From NCBI GenBank assembly GCA_013298625.1, contig JAAFIF010000006.1, positions 1 through 64,000 on the forward strand: a DNA stretch of 64,000 bases. The letters are read 5' to 3'. The stretch comes from Myxococcales bacterium. Its GTDB lineage: Bacteria; Myxococcota_A; Polyangia; Polyangiales; Ga0077539. A program made the translations under genes and the position numbers. Of the stretch, positions 7,470-15,262 are shown in pieces (position 1 is the stretch's first letter; each line of letters begins with the position of its first letter). Below the pieces are notes generated by a model. It was not told the origin of the DNA, made no database searches, and was given only the letters and a program-made list of their open reading frames with translations.

Positions 7470-9722
7470 TCACGGAGCGGCCGGCGCCGTGGCCGCCGCG
7501 TTGCGGCGCGCCGCGGTCACCATGTTGAACACGGGCTCGCCGAACTGATAGAGCAGCGCCGCGATCACCACGAGGGCGATCGCAGCCTTGTGCTTGCCCT
7601 GCAGGCCCTCGGGCTCGACCTCGTCGAGGCCCTCGTTCTTGCGGCGCTCCATGAGTTCTGCCACCGAGTCGAGCATCTCGGTGCTGCTGCCCTTCGGCCG
7701 CGAGGGCTTGCGGGTAAACAGCGGCCCGAGGTGACGGCCGAGCAGGATGCGCTCGTTGAGCGCCCAGCCCTGTCCTTCGAGCACGATCGCGATGTCGCGC
7801 TTGCGCAGCTTGAGCCACGCGAACACCGCGCTCGGGATCGAGACGACTGCGATCAGCCCCACCATCGCGCCGAGCAGCTGCGCGGGCTTCATCGTGCTGA
7901 GCGCGGTGAACAGCGAGGTGAACGCGCCGACCAACATACCGACGCCGACGCCGAGGGCGGCGACGGTCCCTGCGATGGCTCCTCCCGATTGTGGGGCCGC
8001 GGCGGGGGCAGCGCCTGGGGCCGCTGCCGCAGGGCGGTTGGGTTGGGTCGCAGCCGCGGCCGCCGCGGTCGCGCCCGCGTTGGCGCCGGCCGTGGTCGAG
8101 GCGTGCGCCGCGGTGTAGGTCGACTCGAGCTGCTTCTCGAGGGCCTTGTCGCCCTCCGACGTGAAGCCTTCGATCTTCGTCGAGATGAACCGACCGATCT
8201 TCTGGTACGGCATCACCATCGCCTCCCAGAGCGAGACGGGCTGGCGGATCACCTGCACGACGGTGGCGTCGAACTCGTTGTTCTCTTGGTCGCGAAACAC
8301 TCCGCGCTTGCCCACTTCGATGCCCTCGGACGTGCCCGCGGTGACGGGGACGGCGACCTCGAACGGCTCTTTGCCGGCCTTCGACGCGTCGACCTTCACG
8401 TACATCGTGAACATCGTTCCCTTCTCGCTGAGCGCCGCGTGCACGCCGCGGTCAGGGACGAGCGCGCTGAACGTGAACTGCCTGCCCGAGAGCACGAGCG
8501 TCCCGCGCTCGAACAGCGCCGCGCGCGTCGGGTCGTACAGGTCCGGCATCGAGATGAAGTTGTTCGCAAACGCCATGAGCCAGCGCTGAAACAGCACGAG
8601 CTTCTCGAGGTCGGCGACCGCGTCGATCATCGGCTTGCGCTCGGTGTCCTTCGCGCACTCGGCTTCGATCGCCGAGAGCTCTTCGTCTTTGATCAGGTCG
8701 AGCTCTGCGCCGAGGGCGATGGCCTTGTCCGCGGCGGCCGCGTCCTTCCACGCGTTGATCGCGTCGGACTTGGCGACGAGCTCGCGCCACTGCCCCTCGC
8801 TCATCGAGGATCCCGCAGAGAACACCGGCTCGAACGCGTCCTTGCGCAGCGCTTCGAGCGCCTCGAAGTCCTTGCCGCGAAAGATCTTGCTCCACGTGAG
8901 GCTGCCGTCCGCGGCCGCCGGCGCGATGGGCGTGGCCGAGAGCGCGGCGAGCAGCTTCTCGGCGCTTCCTGCGACGCCGTCGAGCGCGGGCTTGAGCGAC
9001 CCTGCTGCGTCGGACTGCGCCGCGACGAGGCGGCACTGCAAGAAGTACTCGTCGACCCGGGCTTTGACGGCGGCCACCGCAGCGGCGCGCGGCTCGCTCG
9101 CGTCGCCCCACACGTACGCGTCCTTCTTCTTCGCGAGGTGGGTCTTTGCTGCGGCGCGCGCCTCGCGAAAGTGCGCGACCATCGCCGCGGAGACGCCGGG
9201 CTTCTCGGCGAGGTTCTTCGCTTCGGCAGAGAGGGACATCACGGCCTTGGCGACGGCGCCGAGGCGCTCGGAGAACTTCTCGGGCGCCACGATCCCGTCG
9301 CCGTTGAAGTGCGAGGCGCGCAGGGCGCTGGCGCTCTCGCGCACCTGCGCGAGCGAGAGCGTGGTCTCGCCGCCCTTCGCGAGCGCTTCGAGCACGAGCG
9401 CGGCGGCCTGCTCGAGCACCGTCGCGTCCTTGGACAAGCGCGAGAGCACCAGCGTGTCGCTGCGCTCCTCGACGCCCTTGCGGTCCTTGAGCATCTTGGC
9501 CGTCCAGCGGATCGCCTCGCAGAGCTCTTCGACGCGGACGCGGCCGTTGTGATCGCCGTCGAGCAGCGCCAAGAACTTCTGGTCGCAGTTGAACGCGCTG
9601 ATCGGCGCCGCGGTCGCGACCCACTGCGTCTTTGGAATCTCGATCGCCGCGAGCAGCTCGTCGAACGACTCGATCTGAAGCTGCAGCGAGCCCGCGAACT
9701 TCTTGAACACCAGATTGGCCAT
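7470..9722 (-). CDS. Large EF-hand-like protein with C-terminal membrane helices
   Basis: 750 residues, family not recognised. The N-terminal third contains two EF-hand-like loops, LDGDHNGRVRVEEL (about residue 57) and HFNGDGIVAPEKF (about 135), suggesting Ca2+ binding. A long helical and mixed region follows. An Ala/Pro/Gly-rich linker near residue 560-600 precedes a hydrophobic pair (GTVAALGVGVGMLVGAFTSL, LLGAMVGLIAVVSIPSAVFA) and a last hydrophobic segment (AAIALVVIAALLYQFG) close to the C-terminus. It has no signal peptide, so the bulk is probably cytoplasmic. The start ATG at 9722 has GAGG about 7 bases upstream. Confidence 0.75.
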   Translation of the reverse strand: MANLVFKKFAGSLQLQIESFDELLAAIEIPKTQWVATAAPISAFNCDQKFLALLDGDHNGRVRVEELCEAIRWTAKMLKDRKGVEERSDTLVLSRLSKDATVLEQAAALVLEALAKGGETTLSLAQVRESASALRASHFNGDGIVAPEKFSERLGAVAKAVMSLSAEAKNLAEKPGVSAAMVAHFREARAAAKTHLAKKKDAYVWGDASEPRAAAVAAVKARVDEYFLQCRLVAAQSDAAGSLKPALDGVAGSAEKLLAALSATPIAPAAADGSLTWSKIFRGKDFEALEALRKDAFEPVFSAGSSMSEGQWRELVAKSDAINAWKDAAAADKAIALGAELDLIKDEELSAIEAECAKDTERKPMIDAVADLEKLVLFQRWLMAFANNFISMPDLYDPTRAALFERGTLVLSGRQFTFSALVPDRGVHAALSEKGTMFTMYVKVDASKAGKEPFEVAVPVTAGTSEGIEVGKRGVFRDQENNEFDATVVQVIRQPVSLWEAMVMPYQKIGRFISTKIEGFTSEGDKALEKQLESTYTAAHASTTAGANAGATAAAAAATQPNRPAAAAPGAAPAAAPQSGGAIAGTVAALGVGVGMLVGAFTSLFTALSTMKPAQLLGAMVGLIAVVSIPSAVFAWLKLRKRDIAIVLEGQGWALNERILLGRHLGPLFTRKPSRPKGSSTEMLDSVAELMERRKNEGLDEVEPEGLQGKHKAAIALVVIAALLYQFGEPVFNMVTAARRNAAATAPAAP

Positions 9723-9845
9723 CGTAAACCTCGGTTGAGAACTCCCCTGAAACCCTGAAAAGCCGCGCAATTCAGCAGAGAGAGGTGCCCCTCGTCAAGG
9801 GGGGAGCGCCGGGCCGGGATCGCGTACACTGCGGCGCAATTGGCG

Positions 9846-12800
9846 ATGGAGCTGCGTGTTCCGTTGATTGTGTGTGCGCGGGGGCCGCGGCTCTACGAGG
9901 CGTTCGTGCCGCGGGTGCCGTCCAGCGCGAGGACAGGCCCGAGCTTGAGCGAGCTGCGCGACGAGGTGGCGCTCGCGGTGATGGAGCACTGCGCGTCGAT
10001 CGAGCCCGTCGCGCAAATCGCTGAGATTTCGCTGGCTCCGCACCATCGCATCCGCTCGGTCGAAATCGACACCGTCGCCTTCGACGAGCGCGCGCGCAAG
10101 CGAGTCCCGCTGCACGGGACGGTGCCGGTGCTCATCGAGCAGTGGCCGCACGAAGACTTCTCGTTGGTGACGCCGACGCGCTGCCCAGAGGCTCGCTTCG
10201 CGCTCGCTCACACCGACGAGCTGCGCGACGCGCTCGCTCGCAGGCTCGCGCAGTACTGCATCGATCACGGGCTCGACTCGCTGAGCAGCTTCGTCAGCGC
10301 GCACAAAGAGCGGATCGAGCTGCTCGAGGTGGACGTCGACCCGCCGTCGCTCGTCCCCGCCGCGGCGCGCGCCGCGCAGGCCGAAGCGCAGAAGGACAAG
10401 CGCGACCCCGAAGAGCAGCGGCGCAGGGCGAGGCTCTCTGCGGCGACGCTGCGCTCGGTGGCCAACAACTGGTCCCACGCGGCGGCGGATGGTCTGCTCG
10501 AAGCGTCCTTCGGTCGAAGCCCGCTGGTGCAGTCGCTGCTCGAAGCGCTGGACGCGGCGCAGCCCGCCGCCATCGTGCTCGTCGGCCCGACGGGCGTGGG
10601 AAAAACCGCCGTCGTGCGCGAGTTCGTCCGCGCGCTGCGCGCTCGCTGCGAGTCCGAAGGTCGGCGACGGGACGTCTGGCGCGTGGACGCCAATCGCTTC
10701 ATCGCGGGCATGAGTGTTGTGGGGCAGTGGGAGGCGCGCGCGCGGTCGCTGGTGCGCGAGCTGCGCGACACGGGCGACGTCTTGTACGTCGATGACCTGG
10801 CGGGACTCGCCCACGCAGGGCGCACGAGCAAGGCCAACTCGAACCTCGCGCAGTTTCTCGCAGAGCCTTTGGGGCGCGGGGCGTTCTCGGTGCTTGCAGA
10901 GTGCTCGCCCGAGGCGCTCGAGCGGCTGCGCGAGGACGAGCCGGCGTTCGCGCGGCTGTTTCGCGTGGTGCGCGTCGAGGCGATGAGCGAGCGCGAGAGC
11001 GTCCCAGTGGTGCTCGCGGCGGCGCGCGCGTTCGACGACGGCGGCGCGGACGCGCGCGGCGAGGGCGCGGGGCCGAAGGCGAGGACGCTCGGGCCCGACG
11101 CGCTCGAGGCGGTTCTCTCAGCGGCGAAGAGATACTTCGCACACGAAGCATTGCCGGGCGCGGCCGTGCGCTTGCTGCACGCGGTGTTCGACGACGACGA
11201 GGTCGCGCGCAGCGAGAGCGCGCAGCGGATCAGCGCGCGCGAGGTGCTCGAGGTGGTCGGGCGCCGCACGGGGCTCCCTGCGTTTGTGCTGGGTCTCGAG
11301 CCGCCGCGGGACCGGGCGCGGGTGCTGCGCGAGCTCGGCGCGATGGTCGCAGCGCAGCCCGAGGCGATCGAAGCCGCTGCGGACGCGGTGCTCGCGGTGC
11401 AAGCGGGGCTCGGGGACCCGGACAAGCCCGTCGCGACGTTTCTCTTCGTGGGCCCGACGGGCGTCGGAAAGACAGAGACCGCCAAGGCCCTCGGCCAATA
11501 CCTGTACGGCTCGTCGCAGCGGCTGTTGCGCTTCGACATGAGCGAGTTTCAGACGCGCGCGAGCGTCGCGCGGCTGGTGGGCGACGCGTGGAGCCCGGAC
11601 GGAGAGCTCACGAGCGCGCTGCGAACGCAGCCGTTTCGAGTGGTGCTCTTCGACGAGGTCGAGAAGGCGCACCCCGCGGTGTTCGACGCGCTCTTGCGGA
11701 TGTTGGGCGAGGGGCGCGTGTGCGACGCCGCGGGACGCCCGTCCGACGCGCGCGCGTGCGTGATCGTGATGACGTCCAACTTGGGCGTGCGCGAGGCGAG
11801 CGCGCGCGCTGGGTTCTTGCGCAACGACCCGGACGAGGCGCGACGGCACTACGTGCGCACGGCGGAGCTGTTCTTTCGGCCGGAGTTCTTCAACCGGATC
11901 GACCGCGTCGTGGCGTTTCGGTCCCTCGATCAGCGGGCGCTGCGCTTGATCGTGCGCAACGCGCTGTCCGAGCTGCTCTCGCGTCGGGGTGTGCGCCGAG
12001 GAAACGTGCTCGTCGACGTCGAGCCGCCGCTCTTGGATCTCTTGGTCGATCAGGCGTTCGACCCGCGGTACGGGGCGCGTCCGCTGCGCAGAGCGCTCGA
12101 GCGACGGCTGGCCGTTCCGCTGGCGTACCATCTCGTGCGGCGGCGGGGCGAAGACGTGGCGTTGATCCACGCGCTCGAACGGCAAGGAGACATGGCGCTC
12201 GCGGTGCGCCTGCTGCGCGAGCCCGTGAAGATCGTCGTCGAAGACACTGGGCTGTGGGACGAGCGCGCGCTGCGCGGGGCGTTCGAGGCGCTGAAGGGCT
12301 CGCTCGACGAGCTGTGGAGCTCGCCGTGGGTGGCCGAGCTCGACGCGCGTCGCGCGAGCGGGCTCGAGGTGTTCGGTCGCACAGGCAGCGCCCCGGCCAG
12401 CGCGCGCAGCGCGATCGAGCTGCTCGATCAGCTCGAGTCCCTCAGCGCGCAAGCGCACGAGCTCGACACCGAAGAGCTCGCCAAGACCCACTACGAAGAA
12501 GAAGAGATCCCCGGCGAAGAGTCCCGCCGCCGCCGGTGGAACAACCCTCGCTCCTCCCGCTACGCCCAGAGCACCTTCGTCGAAGTGCAGATCCACCAGA
12601 GCGAGCGCGCGCTGCTCGAGCGGGCGAGGCCTCGGGTCGCGGCGCTGCTCGACGAACTCTCGGTGCTCTCGATGCTGCTGCGCGCGGCCGCAGAGAAGGG
12701 CGACGAGCGCGCGACGCTGCTCATCGAGCCCGTGCTCCCGAGCACCGAGCGCGCCGACGAGTGGGCGATGCTCGTGCACGCGATCCCTGCGTTTGGCGCG

Positions 12801-13226
12801 GTGACGACGCTGTGGCGCGGCGACGAGAGCGGGGCGTTTCGCGCGGTGGGATCGCCGTCGGACGCGAGCGCGTGGCGCGGGGGCCGGGCGCACGCGATCT
12901 CCTTCGAGGGCCCTGCGCTCTCGGCGATGCTGCGCCCGTACGCGGGCTACGCGCTGTGCGCGTGGAGCGAGCCGAGCGAGAGCGTTCAACTCTTTCGGCT
13001 GACGTTGGTGGACGAGGCGATGCCCGAGGCCGCTGAGACGCATCGATTGCGTCAGCGCATCGAGCGCGACGCGCTTCGGGCTCGGCCCGAGTCCGCGAGC
13101 GAAGGAGAGCCCGCGCGGATCGTTTTGCGCGCTCGCGCAGAGCGCCTCGTGCACGTGGCGACGGGGCTCTCGGCCGAGGCGCGCGAGGCGATCGTGGCCG
13201 CGTGCGCAAGAGCTGCGAGTGCGTAG
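9846..13226 (+). CDS. Two-module Clp/Hsp100-like AAA+ ATPase
   Basis: 1126 residues with two AAA+ modules. Walker A motifs (GPTGVGKT) lie at about residues 247 and 536. The second module is canonical ClpA/ClpB-like: DEVEKAHPAVFDALLRMLGEG with Walker B around residue 603, then MTSNLG and the RPEFFNRID arginine-finger region. The first module has LYVDDL at about 312-317, where Asp replaces the usual catalytic Glu, so its ATPase may be altered. The 200-residue N-terminal region is not a recognisable Clp-N repeat pair, no ClpB-type coiled middle domain is apparent, and a C-terminal extension of about 300 residues is unassigned. ATG 9846 is preferred to TTG 9840. Confidence 0.85.
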   Translation: MELRVPLIVCARGPRLYEAFVPRVPSSARTGPSLSELRDEVALAVMEHCASIEPVAQIAEISLAPHHRIRSVEIDTVAFDERARKRVPLHGTVPVLIEQWPHEDFSLVTPTRCPEARFALAHTDELRDALARRLAQYCIDHGLDSLSSFVSAHKERIELLEVDVDPPSLVPAAARAAQAEAQKDKRDPEEQRRRARLSAATLRSVANNWSHAAADGLLEASFGRSPLVQSLLEALDAAQPAAIVLVGPTGVGKTAVVREFVRALRARCESEGRRRDVWRVDANRFIAGMSVVGQWEARARSLVRELRDTGDVLYVDDLAGLAHAGRTSKANSNLAQFLAEPLGRGAFSVLAECSPEALERLREDEPAFARLFRVVRVEAMSERESVPVVLAAARAFDDGGADARGEGAGPKARTLGPDALEAVLSAAKRYFAHEALPGAAVRLLHAVFDDDEVARSESAQRISAREVLEVVGRRTGLPAFVLGLEPPRDRARVLRELGAMVAAQPEAIEAAADAVLAVQAGLGDPDKPVATFLFVGPTGVGKTETAKALGQYLYGSSQRLLRFDMSEFQTRASVARLVGDAWSPDGELTSALRTQPFRVVLFDEVEKAHPAVFDALLRMLGEGRVCDAAGRPSDARACVIVMTSNLGVREASARAGFLRNDPDEARRHYVRTAELFFRPEFFNRIDRVVAFRSLDQRALRLIVRNALSELLSRRGVRRGNVLVDVEPPLLDLLVDQAFDPRYGARPLRRALERRLAVPLAYHLVRRRGEDVALIHALERQGDMALAVRLLREPVKIVVEDTGLWDERALRGAFEALKGSLDELWSSPWVAELDARRASGLEVFGRTGSAPASARSAIELLDQLESLSAQAHELDTEELAKTHYEEEEIPGEESRRRRWNNPRSSRYAQSTFVEVQIHQSERALLERARPRVAALLDELSVLSMLLRAAAEKGDERATLLIEPVLPSTERADEWAMLVHAIPAFGAVTTLWRGDESGAFRAVGSPSDASAWRGGRAHAISFEGPALSAMLRPYAGYALCAWSEPSESVQLFRLTLVDEAMPEAAETHRLRQRIERDALRARPESASEGEPARIVLRARAERLVHVATGLSAEAREAIVAACARAASA

Positions 13227-13307
13227 TCCGCGACACATCACGACGGTGATCGCTGTGAACGCCGCGGGGCACTAGACGGCGCGAGGGGGCGCGGTAGTGT
13301 CCGGGCA

Positions 13308-14249
13308 ATGTTGCGCTTCAAGGCTGATCGGCGGACGTTGGCGTTCGTCGCGACCTACTACGGGCTGGTGATCTTCCAGTGGTTCTTCGCGCCGAAGGAC
13401 CTCGTGTTCGCGGTGCCGCTGGTGCTGCTCACGATGGCGCTGAGCTGGATCTGCGCGGTGATCACGCACAACACGATTCACGCACCTATTTTCAAGAGCC
13501 GCTTGTTCAACAAGGGCTTTCAAGTGGCGCTGACGTGCGCGTACGGGTTTCCGGTGAGCGAGTACGTGCCGGGGCACAACCTCAGCCATCACAAGCACAC
13601 CCAGATGCCGAAGGACGTGATGCGCACGACCAAGGTGGACACAGGGTCGAACCTGCTGAACTTCATGTTGTTCGTCCCGCGCGTGGCCTTCGACGTGACC
13701 GGCGGCAACATGCGCTTCGTCAAGACCATGAAGCGCACGCACCCCAAGTGGTACCAGCAGTTCGTCATCGAGACGGTGTTCTGCTGGGGCGAGAAGGCGA
13801 TCCTCTTCGCCATCGATTGGCGCAAGACGCTGCTCTACATCGTGCTGCCGCACTTGTTCGCGGTGTGGGGCATCACCGCGGTGAACTACCTGCAGCACGA
13901 CGGCTGCGACGTCACGCACCCGGCGAACCACTCGCGCAACTTCGTGGGCGAGCTGTTCAACTGGTTCACGTTCAACAACGGGTTTCACGGGATGCACCAC
14001 GAGCAGCCGGGGCTGCACTGGTCGCTCTTGCGCGAGAAGCACTACGAGAAGCTGCACCCGATCATCGACCCGCGGCTCGAGCAGAAGTCCCTCGCGGTCT
14101 ATCTCTTCAACACCTTCATCTATCCCGGCAAGCGCCGCACGTTCGACGGAAAGCCCGTCGTGGTCGAAGTGATGCCCGACGCCGACTGGGTCCCGCAGCG
14201 CGGCGAAGAAGAAGAGCTGGGCGCCGAAGGCCTCACGGCGGTGTCATAG
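13308..14249 (+). CDS. Membrane fatty-acid desaturase family protein
   Basis: 313-residue integral membrane di-iron enzyme of the fatty-acid desaturase superfamily. The histidine boxes are present: HNTIH near residue 49, HNLSHHKH near 88 and NGFHGMHHEQPG near 225, plus NYLQHDGCDVTH. Hydrophobic segments at the N-terminus (FVATYYGLVIFQWFF, VFAVPLVLLTMALSWICAVI) and around 180-200 fit the usual fold. The substrate cannot be told from sequence. It stands alone, and the 1.08-kb hairpin array follows it. Confidence 0.88.
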   Translation: MLRFKADRRTLAFVATYYGLVIFQWFFAPKDLVFAVPLVLLTMALSWICAVITHNTIHAPIFKSRLFNKGFQVALTCAYGFPVSEYVPGHNLSHHKHTQMPKDVMRTTKVDTGSNLLNFMLFVPRVAFDVTGGNMRFVKTMKRTHPKWYQQFVIETVFCWGEKAILFAIDWRKTLLYIVLPHLFAVWGITAVNYLQHDGCDVTHPANHSRNFVGELFNWFTFNNGFHGMHHEQPGLHWSLLREKHYEKLHPIIDPRLEQKSLAVYLFNTFIYPGKRRTFDGKPVVVEVMPDADWVPQRGEEEELGAEGLTAVS

Positions 14250-14312
14250 TCTGTCCCAATTGTTTCGAAGGGGGATGACAACGGGGGGCGGGCGAGTGTA
14301 GACAACGGGTCT

Positions 14313-14606
14313 CTCGGTCGAGCGCCGAGAGGATTCACAGCGTCACTCAGCCTTCGTGCCTCGAGCACACGCCTGACGTCGCGTCGGGCGGGACTACATA
14401 GAGTGGCATTCCCCGCAGGGTAGCCTGTTCTTGGCTGGCTTCGCTAGGCCTCGCCCTAGTCGAACAACTTCGCGGAATGTCGCTCTCTGCACCGAGCGAG
14501 AAGTTGTTCGACTAGGGCGAGGCCTAGCGGCCAGCCTGTGAGGCTACCGATGCCCCAAGTGAGATTGGTGGGCTGGCGCAGTGAATCCTCTCGACGCGCG
14601 ATCGAG
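14313..14606 (+). ncRNA. Hairpin cassette A (retron msr-msd-like)
   Basis: The outer stem pairs 14313-14345 with 14574-14606, including a perfect 13-bp core CGAGAGGATTCAC/GTGAATCCTCTCG. Next comes the conserved block CAGCCTTCGTGCC with a small GTGC/GCAC hairpin. A variable 8-bp hairpin with loop TCG follows at 14371-14389 (GCCTGACG/CGTCGGGC, one G-T). The long hairpin starts with conserved GGTAGCCT (14419-14426) and GGCTGGC (14433-14439). It continues as a perfect 30-bp stem, 14442-14471 with 14500-14529, around a 28-nt loop that has its own TCGCTC/GAGCGA stem, and closes with GCCAGCC and AGGCTACC (14541-14548). The orientation is chosen because AGC follows the left outer arm, as in retron msr. 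Confidence 0.8.
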
Positions 14607-14635
14607 TTCGTGAGGTAGGCTCACGGCCCCAACGG

Positions 14636-14672
14636 TTCGTTCGTTGGGTTTGTTCGTTGGGTTTGTTCGTTT
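14636..14672. repeat. 13-bp tandem repeat between cassettes A and B
   Basis: The unit TTCGTTGGGTTTG occurs at 14640-14652 and 14653-14665, followed by a partial third copy (TTCGTTT). It is AT-richer than its surroundings and lies immediately before the left outer arm of cassette B. Confidence 0.75.
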
Positions 14673-14673
14673 C

Positions 14674-14933
14674 CGAGAGAGTCCGAGTCGATCAGCCTTC
14701 GTGCCTCGAGCACACGTGCGGCGCCGCGCCGCGCGGGCTTTTCAACATCACATCCTCCGCAGGGTAGCCTGTTCTTGGCTGGCTTCTGGGCAGAGGGAGC
14801 GCTCGCGCATAGCTCGCTGAGCGAATCCCGCTGTTCCGGGAGTGAGCTATGCGCGAGCGCTCCCTCTGCCCAGGCCAGCCTGTGAGGCTACCGATGCCCC
14901 AGGTGAGACTGGTGGTCGGCTCGGCCTCTCTCG
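14674..14933 (+). ncRNA. Hairpin cassette B (retron msr-msd-like)
   Basis: The outer stem pairs 14674-14693 with 14914-14933, 19 of 20 positions including two G-T pairs; its sequence is unrelated to that of cassette A. The conserved block starts at 14693. The variable 8-bp hairpin is at 14716-14734 (GTGCGGCG, loop CCG, CGCCGCGC). The long hairpin has conserved base arms at 14763-14783 and 14874-14892. Its perfect 30-bp stem pairs 14786-14815 with 14844-14873, around a 28-nt loop (14816-14843) that begins GCTGAGCG, as in cassette C. All segment lengths match cassettes A and C within a base or two. Confidence 0.8.
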
Positions 14934-14982
14934 AAAGCGAACGCGTCGTTCGCGAAGCTCCCGCAGAGACACAAGCACACGG

Positions 14983-15262
14983 ATTCAAGAAGAGAGCGTT
15001 CGGTCGGCAACAGCCTTCGTGCCTCGAGCACACGTCCGATGTCGCGTCGGACGGGACTGCATAGCGTGACGTTCCGCGCAGGGTAGCCTGTTCTTGGCTG
15101 GCTTCGGCCACCAGGGCCCGGATCCGCCTATTTCGCTGAGCGTCGCTCTCTGTACAGAGCGAGAAATAGGCGGATCCGGGCCCTGGTGGCCGGCCAGCCT
15201 GTGAGGCTACCGATGCCCCAAGTGAGATTGGTGTTCGTCGATCGACCGCTCTCTTCTTGAAT
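14983..15262 (+). ncRNA. Hairpin cassette C (retron msr-msd-like)
   Basis: The outer stem pairs 14983-15011 with 15233-15262. It includes a perfect 16-bp run (14983-14998 with 15247-15262) and then G-T-containing pairs. The conserved block starts at 15011. The variable 8-bp hairpin is at 15034-15052 (GTCCGATG, loop TCG, CGTCGGAC, one G-T). The long hairpin has base arms at 15082-15102 and 15193-15211. A perfect 30-bp stem pairs 15105-15134 with 15163-15192, with a 28-nt loop containing TCGCTC/GAGCGA. The conserved 3' block GATGCCCCAAGTGAGATTGG precedes the right outer arm. Confidence 0.8.

Noticed and set aside
7590..9758. Long plus-strand open frame opposite the EF-hand-like gene
   Set aside because: Arg/His/Leu-rich composition and no family motif. 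The minus strand has a good start, coherent domains and membrane helices. Other long antisense frames (for example 2417-4303, 11118-13241 and 44648-47794 beyond the VTC gene) were dismissed for the same reason.
14313..15262. CRISPR array or TIGR-type guide array
   Set aside because: Conserved blocks are interrupted by self-complementary, not unique non-palindromic, segments. Unit length is over 300 bases, there are only three units, and no cas or tas gene is nearby.
14313..15262. Integron attC sites
   Set aside because: No RYYYAAC/GTTRRRY boundary motifs, no gene cassettes between the elements and no integrase. The stems are far longer and more perfect than attC stems.
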